DNA of 64,000 bases from Candidatus Hydrogenedentota bacterium (GTDB lineage: Bacteria > Hydrogenedentota > Hydrogenedentia > Hydrogenedentales > SLHB01), in NCBI GenBank assembly GCA_020848835.1, contig JADLHJ010000012.1, forward strand, positions 1 to 64,000, read 5' to 3'. The translations under genes and the position numbers were made by a program. Below the pieces are notes generated by a model. The model was not told the origin of the DNA. It ran no database searches and saw only the letters and a list, made by a program, of their open reading frames with translations. Below, piece after piece: positions 46,208-53,482 of the stretch. How positions within the stretch are numbered: the first letter of the stretch is position 1; each line of letters begins with the position of its first letter.

Positions 46208-46527
46208 ATCCCTTCGGGATTGAGATGCTCAACACGGCCATCATCGCCGTCGGGATGGAGACGTACAAACGGGGCGTGATCCCCTTCGGGATTGAGATGC
46301 TCAACACGGCCATCATCGCCGTCGGGATCGAGACGTACAAACGGGGCGTGATCCCCTTCGGGATTGAGATGCTCAACACGGCCATCACTGTCGTCGGGAT
46401 AGAGACGTACAATACGGGGCGTGATCCCCTTCGGGATTGAGATGCTCAACACGGCCATCATCGCCGTCGGGATGGAGACGTACAATACGGGGCGTGATCC
46501 CCTTCGGGATACGGATGCTCATCACGC
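46208..46527. repeat. Tandem repeat array, four units of 71-73 bp plus a partial unit
   Basis: Units start at 46208, 46279, 46351, 46424 and 46497 with ATCCC(C)TTCGGGAT, itself a palindrome, followed by TGAGATGCTCAACACGGCCA, a variable CATCGCCGTCGGGAT and ACGTACAA. The units are nearly identical; there are no unique spacers. Copy-number variation between strains would be expected. Confidence 0.9.
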
Positions 46528-46613
46528 GTGGCATGATTTCCTGTGGGAAAATCGAGTTTTGTTGACGGCACTTCGAGGTTGGGCGAAGTACTTGACGGCG
46601 TATTGCCGGTGGA

Positions 46614-47675
46614 CTAGCGGATGGTGTCGAAGATGGGGGTGGCGATGGGCAGTTCGCGGACGGTGTCGGCTTCGAAGAGTTCGGGGCGGCGGAGGATTTG
46701 GAAGGGTTCCTCGCGTTCGCGGTCGAACCATTGCGCGAGGAGTTCCATGCCTTCGGAAGCGGCTTCGCGGAGGGGAATGCGGACGTGGGCGCAGGCTTCC
46801 GGGAGGGAGATTGAGTCTGGGCTGTAGGTCCAGTCTACAAGCTCAAAGTCTTTGCCGGGGATACGGCCCGCGCGGCGTGCGCCTTCGCGGACGCTGGCGG
46901 GGTCTTCGAGCATGGAACAGTCGATGATTGCGGAGGCCTTGCACTCGAGCAAGAGGTAAAGCGTCGCGGCGGTTACGTCACTGCCTGCGAACGACACGGG
47001 GCGGATGAGGGAGTCGTCGATCTCGATGCCTGCTTCTTCGAGTGCACGGGTGTAACCCGAGCGGCGTTCTTTACCGGCCTGGGTATCATGGAAGGCTTGG
47101 AGCATGCCGATGCGCTTGTGGCCGCTCCGGATGAGCCGTTGTGCGGAAAGATACGCTGCCTCGTCGTAATCGACGGACGAGAAACAGAGATCGGGGATTT
47201 CCTCGAAGCGGTTCAGCGCCATGTAGGGATAGCCGCTACTGTGAATTCGGGCGATCACTTTGTCGTTGAGCTGCAGCGCGCCGTGGATGAGGCAACCGTT
47301 GCAGCGCTGCTGCCATAGGGCGCGGGCGTAATCAACGCCCTCGATGCCGTTGGTGTAGGGATTGAGATCGAAGCAGATGAACTTGCCGCGCGCGCCGAAG
47401 ATGCGTTCGAGCTCCAAGAACAGCCAGTGGATTTGCTGGTGGCTGACGGGCCATTTGTTCATGGGTGCCGAGAAAATCACGCCGACGCAGTCGCGCTGCT
47501 GACCGCGCATGCTGCGCGCGCCATGGTGGGGCTGGTAGCCGAGTTCGTCGATGATTCGCGCCACGCGGTCACGGGTCGCGGGGCTGACGCTGGGTTCGTT
47601 ATTCAGGACGCGACTGACCGTCTTGCCGCTCACCCCGGCGAGCCGGGCGATGTCGTAAATCGTGTGCTTGGCCAT
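46614..47675 (-). CDS. LacI-family transcriptional regulator
   Basis: 353 residues. The N-terminal helix-turn-helix reads HTIYDIARLAGVSGKTVSRV (4-23) followed by the hinge region NNEPSVSPATRDRVARI. The remainder is a periplasmic-binding-like ligand domain (VGVIFSAPMNK, GHKRIGMLQAFHDT). The start is ATG 47675 where the HTH begins; an upstream ATG 47720 is in frame and neither has a good ribosome-binding site. It is divergent from the first prepilin-like gene, and the operator TGACAACGGTGTCA in that promoter is a likely target. The ligand is unknown but probably a sugar. Confidence 0.9.
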   Translation of the reverse strand: MAKHTIYDIARLAGVSGKTVSRVLNNEPSVSPATRDRVARIIDELGYQPHHGARSMRGQQRDCVGVIFSAPMNKWPVSHQQIHWLFLELERIFGARGKFICFDLNPYTNGIEGVDYARALWQQRCNGCLIHGALQLNDKVIARIHSSGYPYMALNRFEEIPDLCFSSVDYDEAAYLSAQRLIRSGHKRIGMLQAFHDTQAGKERRSGYTRALEEAGIEIDDSLIRPVSFAGSDVTAATLYLLLECKASAIIDCSMLEDPASVREGARRAGRIPGKDFELVDWTYSPDSISLPEACAHVRIPLREAASEGMELLAQWFDREREEPFQILRRPELFEADTVRELPIATPIFDTIR

Positions 47676-47771
47676 GGATGGGGTATCGACACCGGCGCTT
47701 TCGAGCGAATCTAGTGGCATAGGAGAAGTATACGGTAATGTGGACAGGGATTGCTATTCACTAACGAAACC

Positions 47772-47815
47772 TTGACAAAAGATACAAGTTGCCAATATAT
47801 TGACAACGGTGTCAT
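47772..47815 (+). promoter_or_regulatory. Promoter with LacI-type operator, prepilin gene 1
   Basis: TTGACA (47772-47777), a 17-bp spacer, ATATAT (47795-47800), then the palindrome TGACAACGGTGTCA (47801-47814) directly abutting the -10. Two further copies of the same arrangement lie at 49563-49606 and 51228-51270. The arms TGACA/TGTCA with a central nnGG fit LacI-family operators. Confidence 0.8.
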
Positions 47816-48059
47816 CGTCCGGTCTCGGGTTGGGGCTGGAGTCGCCCCGATGTGTTTCAAACGCACGGACGCCTGTCACCGATGTGGGCTCGATAACTGT
47901 GTTCGCAGGGGCAGGGTTTGATGCGCCTTTTTCAGGGTGGTTTCCGGGCTTGTGCGCCGGAAGTATTGCTCGCGCACTCCTATCTTCTTGTTAGGTGCAT
48001 TCCAATTGCCTGTCTTCGCTTCAACACCGTTCTCTTCCCGCTGGTTTCACATGGTCTCA

Positions 48060-48095
48060 ACCCCAATGTGCGGGGTGGAGCATAGCGGACTCATC
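48060..48095 (+). promoter_or_regulatory. Conserved leader hairpin, prepilin gene 1
   Basis: ACCCC-aatgtgc-GGGGT (48060-48076) followed by GAGCATAGCGGACTCATC. It corresponds to GTCCC...GGGGC and GTCCC...GGGAC hairpins at the same place in the leaders of the two other prepilin genes; the stem bases differ but pairing is kept. Confidence 0.55.
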
Positions 48096-48120
48096 CAACA
48101 ATAGAACGGAGGACTGAGGA

Positions 48121-49143
48121 ATGATGAAGAAGAAGAAAGGCTTTACGCTGATCGAGTTGCTGGTGGTTATCGCCATCATCGCGATCCTTGCGGCGATCCT
48201 GTTGCCCGCGCTTGCGCGTGCACGCGAGGCCGCGCGGCGCGCGAGCTGCCAGAACAATCTCAAGCAGTGGGGATTGTCGTTCAAGATGTTTGCCAACGAA
48301 GCGGCTGGCGAATTGTGGCCTGCTTGTGGCGACGAAGCGTCGTATGAAGAAGGCGCAGATCCACTCACTTGGAGTGACTACGACGGACTCGTTGCGAGCC
48401 CTGATGGCGCACAGATATATCCTGAGTACATGGCGGATATGAACACCTATTTCTGCCCATCGGATCAACAGCAGGCCGATGAATTCCTGGATTGCACAGA
48501 TTTCGAGACGGGCAATAGTTGGTGCACCAGCTCCGCCGGCGATCCTGCTAAGGTTGGTCTACTGGATCCTGAAGAATTCGACGATCGCAGCTACAACTAT
48601 TATGGCTGGATGACGGAAAACGACGTTGTTTGGGGCAGCATGGTTATCGCCTCAATCATCGCCGTAAATCCGGCGATCGGTATCGCGAACCGCGACCAAG
48701 CCTTCGCGGCACGCAACAAAGATCTCGACGTCTTTACGCTCGATGCGCTTGGTAGCGGTGTTGGCTTCAGCTACAACGACGTGATTGTCGGTTCGACGTC
48801 ATCGGTACTTCCGCAGTATGCCTCGACGGTGCGTTCTGGTAACGCGGGAGGCTCAACCTGTTTCAAGCTGCGTGAAGGTATCGAGCGTTTTGTCATTACG
48901 GACATCAACAACCCGGCGTCGAGCGCGACGGGCCAGTCCAACATTCCGGTGATGTGGGACGTCGTGAAGGGTACGGACCCGAACGATCCGGACACGGAAG
49001 AGTTCCACCACGTACCTGGCGGCGCGAACATCCTTTACTTGGATGGTCACGTGTCGTTCATCAAGTACTCGGCGGGCGGTTCGGTGCCGAACACTTCGGT
49101 GCCCTGCACGCCGCTTGTGGCGTTCTTTGGCCGCGGTTACTAA
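48121..49143 (+). CDS. Prepilin-like protein with H-x9-DG motif (copy 1)
   Basis: 340 residues. The type IV prepilin N-terminus KKKG^[16 protein letters not shown] has a likely cleavage after G7, and [20 protein letters not shown] follows. The C-terminal H-x9-DG motif lies in [17 protein letters not shown]. Such DUF1559-like proteins are abundant in Planctomycetes and relatives and are probably assembled or secreted by a type II/IV pilus-like system. GGAGG precedes the ATG; a terminator follows. It is more diverged than the other two copies in its middle part. Confidence 0.9.
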   Translation: MMKKKKGFTLIELLVVIAIIAILAAILLPALARAREAARRASCQNNLKQWGLSFKMFANEAAGELWPACGDEASYEEGADPLTWSDYDGLVASPDGAQIYPEYMADMNTYFCPSDQQQADEFLDCTDFETGNSWCTSSAGDPAKVGLLDPEEFDDRSYNYYGWMTENDVVWGSMVIASIIAVNPAIGIANRDQAFAARNKDLDVFTLDALGSGVGFSYNDVIVGSTSSVLPQYASTVRSGNAGGSTCFKLREGIERFVITDINNPASSATGQSNIPVMWDVVKGTDPNDPDTEEFHHVPGGANILYLDGHVSFIKYSAGGSVPNTSVPCTPLVAFFGRGY

Positions 49144-49168
49144 ATCGTAGCGATAGTTGAGCGAGAAA

Positions 49169-49207
49169 GCAGCCCCGTCCGGGAAACCGGGCGGGGCTGC
49201 GGCATTT
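49169..49207 (+). terminator. Intrinsic terminator after prepilin gene 1
   Basis: GCAGCCCCGTCCGG and CCGGGCGGGGCTGC arms (from 49169 to 49200) with a GAAA loop. The T-run after it is short (GGCATTTC). Confidence 0.75.
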
Positions 49208-49217
49208 CAAAACCTTA

Positions 49218-49424
49218 CTACTGTGCGGGCTCAGCGCCTTCGGCGGGAGCGGCGCCTTCGGCGGGGGCCGGTTCTTCGCCCGCATTTCTCAGTTTGTCGG
49301 TCAACCCGCCGCTCCGTTCCTGCTTTTCTTCCGCGGGCGTTTTCGGGGCTTCACCGCCGCAGCCCTGCATGATGACAGCCGAAAAGGCAGTGAGCAGGCC
49401 AGCGAGCAATATGTTCTTGAACAT
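49218..49424 (-). CDS. Small lipoprotein (copy 1)
   Basis: 68 residues. Signal peptide with a lipobox-like IMQGC, cysteine at about 22. The mature part is charged and then Ala/Pro/Glu-rich (KTPAEEKQERSGGLTDKLRN, ending AEPAQ). It resembles the small lipoprotein at 52890-53099 in layout and C-terminus, and both converge on a prepilin-like gene. ATG 49424 with GAGGG 7 bases upstream. The function is unknown. Confidence 0.7.
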   Translation of the reverse strand: MFKNILLAGLLTAFSAVIMQGCGGEAPKTPAEEKQERSGGLTDKLRNAGEEPAPAEGAAPAEGAEPAQ

Positions 49425-49562
49425 TAATCTTCCCTCTGCGTTTCGGGCGTGCCACGAAAGCACGAGCCTGCATGGCTGCACAACAAAGAAATACCGCCCG
49501 GTAGCCTGACACAAGGTTAACATTTGTCGAAAAGGAGGACAAGGCGGAAACACTTGAGAATA

Positions 49563-49606
49563 TTGACGAAAATACCAAATCGGGGGTATAATGACATCGG
49601 TGTCAT
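49563..49606 (+). promoter_or_regulatory. Promoter with LacI-type operator, prepilin gene 2
   Basis: TTGACG (49563-49568), an 18-bp spacer and TATAAT (49587-49592); the palindrome ATGACATCGGTGTCAT (49591-49606) overlaps the last bases of the -10 box. Confidence 0.85.
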
Positions 49607-49819
49607 TGTTGCGTTTGGATCGATTTAACGTCGTCTTGAGAGGGCGGCGTGGCGCGGGCGCCAAGGCCGTTCGGGGGAGCGGTGGCGCGAGTGCCGGGGA
49701 AACGGGGGCGTGGTTACGGTAGGGCGCCATTTCTTTGTGCGCTTGCACTTGGAGTCGAGAGTGCGCGCGCATTCATTCCGATTGAACTCCGCTATCGCAG
49801 TACATCACTCACCTTTTTC

Positions 49820-49910
49820 CCGCCTTGCCATTGGGGAATGGCATTCCGGTCCCGCCAGCGATGGCTTCGGTGTTTGTCCCGAAGTGTGGGGCGAACATGC
49901 AGGACTTATC
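49820..49910 (+). ncRNA. Conserved structured leader, prepilin gene 2
   Basis: Two hairpins are shared with 51480-51571: GCCATTGGGGAATGGC (49827-49842) and GTCCC-gaagtgt-GGGGC (49876-49892). Single-stranded blocks ATCCGGTCC-like, TGTTTGTCCC and TGCAGnACTTATC are also shared. It ends about 28 bases before the gene. A cis-regulatory RNA is possible; part of the similarity could reflect gene duplication. Confidence 0.5.
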
Positions 49911-49937
49911 AGTACCAAGTCTTAAGAGGAGTTGAAC

Positions 49938-51005
49938 ATGAAGAGAGGTAGACACGGATTTACGTTGATCGAATTGCTGGTGGTCATCGCGATCATTGCA
50001 ATCCTGGCGGCCATTTTGTTGCCCGCACTCGCGCGCGCACGCGAAGCGGCACGGCGCGCGAGCTGCCAAAATAACCTGAAACAGTGGGGCCTGGTTTACA
50101 AGATGTTCGCAAACGAATCTCCGGGCGAGAAATTGCCTGGACTTCAGTGGGGAAGCTTGCCCGCGTATGACTGTACGCTCGGGGACAACGCCACGATTCT
50201 GGCGAGCCCGCTCGCGATCCCGACCACGGGCGGAGCCGCGTATGCCGCGAATGTAAACCAAATTTATCCCGAATATGTTACCGATGTGAACCTTTATAAG
50301 TGTCCGTCGGATGCGACGGCGCCGGAGACGCAGAACCCATCGTCAGGCGAGACGCTGTGGCTCGGATGCGACGACAACGATTACGGTCACAGTCAGGCCG
50401 ACGAGAGTTATTTTTATTTCGGCAAGTTGGTCGATAAATCCGCGGAAGAGAATGCGGGGCTGACGGTCAGCACATTGGTAGGCCTTGGCGTTTTCGATGC
50501 GGATATCTATCAGCTTGGCGCCTCGCCGACGGATCCTGTTCCGCCGCAGGTCGTTGGATTGCTGGTATGGTTGACGGCTGACCCAATGCCGGACGATCTG
50601 ACCAATGCCGTCACGAACGGAATTTTATCCGGCATCACGGACCCCAAGGCACTCGACAAGCTCGCAACGGCGGTGACCGAGAATGATGTCAACCTGGCCG
50701 ATACTCCGGTATGGCCCTTAATATCGTCGATGAACCCAGGCAACGCGGGCGGCTCGAACATTCTCCATCTTCGGGAAGGCGTCGAGCGGTTTCTGGTGAC
50801 GGACATCAACAACCCGGCATCGGCCGCAAAGGCCCAGAGTGATATTTTCGTAATGGGCGATATCTGGGCGATCGATGTGAAGAACTTCAGCCACCTTCCG
50901 GGCGGCAGTAACCTGCTTTATATGGATGGCCACGTGGGCTTCGTGAAATATCCGAATGCGCCGGCATCGAAAGGCATGGCCATTATCGTTGGTTCTGCCG
51001 GCTAA
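49938..51005 (+). CDS. Prepilin-like protein with H-x9-DG motif (copy 2)
   Basis: 355 residues. KRGRHG^[14 protein letters not shown] opens the protein, with the cleavage site after G7; [17 protein letters not shown] is the H-x9-DG motif. Its middle and C-terminal parts are very close to copy 3, including [14 protein letters not shown] and [11 protein letters not shown] 49938 is preceded by GAGGAG 6 bases upstream. A GC-rich hairpin follows the stop. Confidence 0.9.
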   Translation: MKRGRHGFTLIELLVVIAIIAILAAILLPALARAREAARRASCQNNLKQWGLVYKMFANESPGEKLPGLQWGSLPAYDCTLGDNATILASPLAIPTTGGAAYAANVNQIYPEYVTDVNLYKCPSDATAPETQNPSSGETLWLGCDDNDYGHSQADESYFYFGKLVDKSAEENAGLTVSTLVGLGVFDADIYQLGASPTDPVPPQVVGLLVWLTADPMPDDLTNAVTNGILSGITDPKALDKLATAVTENDVNLADTPVWPLISSMNPGNAGGSNILHLREGVERFLVTDINNPASAAKAQSDIFVMGDIWAIDVKNFSHLPGGSNLLYMDGHVGFVKYPNAPASKGMAIIVGSAG

Positions 51006-51060
51006 TCATCCGCACCGAATCTAGAAGCGTCTGCTCGCATTAGGCGCTACCATTCAGGGC

Positions 51061-51100
51061 GGGGCGCCCCCAGCACAGCGCGTGCTGCGGGGCGCCCCTT
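51061..51100 (+). terminator. GC-rich hairpin after prepilin gene 2
   Basis: GGGGCGCCCCcAGCAC and GTGCTgcGGGGCGCCCC arms from 51061 to 51098. The T-run is only two bases, so it is a strong structure with a weak tail. Confidence 0.6.
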
Positions 51101-51227
51101 GCATTTGGCAGCGGCCACTGGCGGCAACGATTCTTTTTGCCGTAGCCCCTCTTTTTCTGTAAGAAATCGTCGCCAATCGTGATTGTCAGCACGATTTACG
51201 TGATGGCTTGGCCAAACAAATAAGCTA

Positions 51228-51270
51228 TTGACGAATTTGCATAATAAAGGTATATTGACATTGGTGTCAT
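51228..51270 (+). promoter_or_regulatory. Promoter with LacI-type operator, prepilin gene 3
   Basis: TTGACG (51228-51233), a 17-bp spacer and TATATT (51251-51256); the palindrome TGACATTGGTGTCA (51256-51269) begins at the end of the -10 box, as in the two other copies. Confidence 0.85.
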
Positions 51271-51479
51271 AGTTGAGATCGGGCACGGGCTGTGCCGTCA
51301 ATCGGGGACGGCGGCGGTTCGCGCGGTGTTCCTCGGGGTGGGATCAATCGCGTGGGCTGGAGGTAACCGAGTCGCAGATTGAGGCAAGGCGATCTCTTTC
51401 GGGACGTGTGCGCTAGCAGTCACGGGTGCGCCGTCTTAGATCAGATTTACTCGCTATCGTCTCGTCGTTTCGGTTGCTT

Positions 51480-51571
51480 TTCGCAAGCCATAGGGGAATG
51501 GCTATCCGGTCCTATCGGCGAATGACTTCCATGTTTGTCCCAACGTGCGGGACAGGCGTGCAGTACTTATC
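51480..51571 (+). ncRNA. Conserved structured leader, prepilin gene 3
   Basis: Hairpins GCCATAGGGGAATGGC (51487-51502) and GTCCC-aacgtgc-GGGAC (51537-51553), then TGCAGTACTTATC (51559-51571). It aligns over its whole length with 49820-49910 while flanking sequence diverges. Confidence 0.5.
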
Positions 51572-51598
51572 TTTATGTTAGTGATAAAGGAGTGTGCG

Positions 51599-52663
51599 AT
51601 GAAGAGAGGTAGACGTGGGTTTACGCTGATTGAATTGCTGGTGGTCATTGCGATCATCGCAATTCTTGCGGCAATTTTGCTGCCGGCATTGGCGCGTGCG
51701 CGTGAAGCGGCGCGTCGTGCGAGCTGTCAGAACAACCTGAAGCAGTGGGGCATTACGTTCAAGATGTTCGCGAACGAGTCCAATGGCGAAAGATACCCTG
51801 GACTCCAGTGGGGAAGTTTCCCGGCGTATGACTGCGACCTGGGTGACAACGCCACGATTCTGGCGAGCCCTCAGGCAATCCCTGCCACGGGCGAGTCCGC
51901 ATTCTCTGCGAATGTGAACGAGATCTATCCCGAATACCTTACCGATCCCGAGCTCTATCGTTGCCCGTCGGATCCGTCGGGTCCGGAGACGAAGAACCCG
52001 AATTCGGGTGAGACGTTGTGGATCGGCTGCGACGATAACGACTATGGCCACGGTCAGGCAGACGAAAGCTATTTCTATCTTGGCAAAATGGTCGACAAGT
52101 CTGAAGACACCCCGGGCGTGCCGGTGAGCACATTGGTAGGCGCGGGCGTGTTTGACGCTGAAGTGTATGACATGGGCGCGTCGCCGACGGACACCGTTTC
52201 CGGTCAGCTCGTCGGTGTGTTGCTCTGGCTGCTCGACGATCCGATGCCAACCGATCTGGGCGATGCCATTGCAAACGCAATTGGCGCCGGCATAACCGAT
52301 CCGAAAACGTTGGACAAGCTTGCCACAGAAGCAACGGTGAGCGATGCGAACTTGCAGGATACGGCAGCTTGGCCGTTGATCTCGGCAATGAATCCCGGCA
52401 ACGGCGGCGGCTCGACGGTTTACCACCTTCGTGAAGGTATCGAGCGTTTCCTGGTAACGGACATCAACAACCCCGCATCGAGCGCGAAGGCCCAGAGCGA
52501 CATTCTCGTCATGGGTGACCTTGCGGCGATCGCCGTTTCCAACTACAGCCACATTCCTGGCGGTAGCAATTACCTGTACATGGATGGCCATGTCACCTTC
52601 GTGAAGTACCCGAATGCGCCCGCGACGAAGGGCTTCGCCATCGTCGTTGGTTCTAACACCTAA
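51599..52663 (+). CDS. Prepilin-like protein with H-x9-DG motif (copy 3)
   Basis: 354 residues. KRGRRG^[14 protein letters not shown] opens the protein and [17 protein letters not shown] is the H-x9-DG motif. It is a close paralogue of copy 2 throughout, so the gene, its promoter, operator and leader appear to have been duplicated together. ATG 51599 with AAAGGAG 6-7 bases upstream; the frame is open to 51545 without support. Confidence 0.9.
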   Translation: MKRGRRGFTLIELLVVIAIIAILAAILLPALARAREAARRASCQNNLKQWGITFKMFANESNGERYPGLQWGSFPAYDCDLGDNATILASPQAIPATGESAFSANVNEIYPEYLTDPELYRCPSDPSGPETKNPNSGETLWIGCDDNDYGHGQADESYFYLGKMVDKSEDTPGVPVSTLVGAGVFDAEVYDMGASPTDTVSGQLVGVLLWLLDDPMPTDLGDAIANAIGAGITDPKTLDKLATEATVSDANLQDTAAWPLISAMNPGNGGGSTVYHLREGIERFLVTDINNPASSAKAQSDILVMGDLAAIAVSNYSHIPGGSNYLYMDGHVTFVKYPNAPATKGFAIVVGSNT

Positions 52664-52718
52664 CCGCTTTTCACGAGGCGTTTACGCCTTGGATTAGCTG
52701 CTAGATTCAAAACGACAT

Positions 52719-52750
52719 CGCCCCCGGCACCGTGAGGTGCCGGGGGCGCT
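52719..52750 (+). terminator. Intrinsic terminator after prepilin gene 3
   Basis: CGCCCCCGGCACC and GGTGCCGGGGGCG arms around a GTGA loop, followed by CTTC. Confidence 0.75.
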
Positions 52751-52889
52751 TCATGTTTGGCGTATTCGAGTTTCCAGCGATCAACGTGAAATGGACGGTC
52801 TTGTCACGTGTCGTGAATTTCTGGCGATAGCAATGCGTCTGCGGCTTGAACCGCGCGACCATGGCGCTATCCGCAGGCGGTATGCCTCT

Positions 52890-53099
52890 TTACTGCGCGG
52901 GCTGTTCCTGGGACTCTGTAGCTGGCGCCGGCGCTTCCTGCTGCTGTCCGCCAAGCCTTTCCTGCAGCTTGCGGCTCATCGGGCTTTGCTTCTTTTCTTT
53001 GGGCTCTGACGTGTCGGCCTTTTTCGTTTCGCCGCAACCGACGAGAAGCGACGACATGAACAGGGCTACCAAAGCAGACGATAAGATTTTCTTCATCAT
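52890..53099 (-). CDS. Small lipoprotein (copy 2)
   Basis: 69 residues. Signal peptide with lipobox LLVGC (cysteine at 22), then a Lys/Glu-rich segment (ETKKADTSEPKEKKQ) and a Gln/Pro/Glu tail ending QEQPAQ. The C-terminal half (MSRKLQERLGGQQ) parallels LTDKLRNAGE in the lipoprotein at 49218-49424. Both lie directly downstream of and converge on a prepilin-like gene. Confidence 0.7.
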   Translation of the reverse strand: MMKKILSSALVALFMSSLLVGCGETKKADTSEPKEKKQSPMSRKLQERLGGQQQEAPAPATESQEQPAQ

Positions 53100-53482
53100 A
53101 GAAATTACCCCTTAAAATAGTTTGCAGTCACGCAAACAAGCCACGCTCCACTGACCTGTATCCGAAACGCGCCCCATCAAGATACCCGTCAATCGTGATT
53201 GCTCGAAGGCACGTTTGAAGTCGAAGGCAGACTTCAGGCAAGTAGGGTATCACCTTCGCCCCAAACGCTCAAGGTGAGGCCCTGGCAGCCGTTGTAGCGG
53301 GGCGCAAACGCGCAAGCGACGACCATTGGGGAAGAGCAAGCATTCCGAAGCGGCCTTCGGTTGAGAATCCCTGGAGGGCCGCCTAGTCTCCGTCGAATAC
53401 AAATGATAGATTATCGGCCTTAACCGGAATCACTCGCCGCCATGCCGCGAGCCACTGAAAGACAGAGTACGCACAATCACCC
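53100..53482. other. Intergenic region, nothing recognised
   Basis: About 383 bp between the small lipoprotein and the ABC-F gene on divergent strands. I see no gene, RNA or strong repeat. A short direct repeat (GAAGTCGAAGGCAGACTTCAGG) around 53217-53238 is weakly palindromic (GAAGTC/GACTTC). Confidence 0.5.

Larger units (their letters stand above)
45797..46613. other. Repeat-filled intergenic region
   Basis: About 817 bp without a credible gene between the flippase and the LacI regulator. It is composed of the 32-bp dispersed repeat, the ~80-bp inverted repeat copy 2, a palindromic block at 46110-46206 and a 72-bp tandem repeat array at 46208-46527. Open frames in the array arise only because the unit is near a multiple of three. 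Confidence 0.75.
47676..48120. other. Divergent regulatory region between lacI-type gene and prepilin 1
   Basis: About 445 bp without a gene. It contains the promoter-operator at 47772-47815 and then a ~310-nt leader with a hairpin at 48060-48076. GC-rich short palindromes occur near 47930-47960. Confidence 0.6.
49425..49937. other. Regulatory region of prepilin gene 2
   Basis: About 513 bp with no gene. It holds the promoter-operator at 49563-49606 and a ~330-nt leader with the conserved elements at 49820-49910. Confidence 0.6.
51006..51598. other. Regulatory region of prepilin gene 3
   Basis: About 593 bp without a gene: the terminator of copy 2 (51061-51100), the promoter-operator at 51228-51270 and a ~330-nt leader with the conserved elements at 51480-51571. 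Confidence 0.6.

Noticed and set aside
46063-46485. Open frames with repeating VSIPTAMMAVLSI-type peptides on both strands
   Set aside because: They arise from a tandem DNA repeat with a unit close to a multiple of three; unit lengths of 71-73 bp shift the frame, and there are no ribosome-binding sites or conserved starts.
46208-46527. CRISPR-like array
   Set aside because: The units are contiguous and nearly identical with no unique spacers, and no cas genes are in the window.
49820-51571. c-di-GMP riboswitch in prepilin leaders
   Set aside because: The conserved GEMM elements (such as the GAAA receptor and GCAAAGC-like core) are absent; only the unnamed hairpins described above are shared.
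51578-52591. A 337-codon minus-strand frame
   Set aside because: Antisense shadow of prepilin copy 3, whose prepilin N-terminus and H-x9-DG motif are unmistakable.
53217-53238. Possible operator between the lipoprotein and ABC-F genes
   Set aside because: Only a short GAAGTC/GACTTC palindrome, without a matching promoter or second copy.
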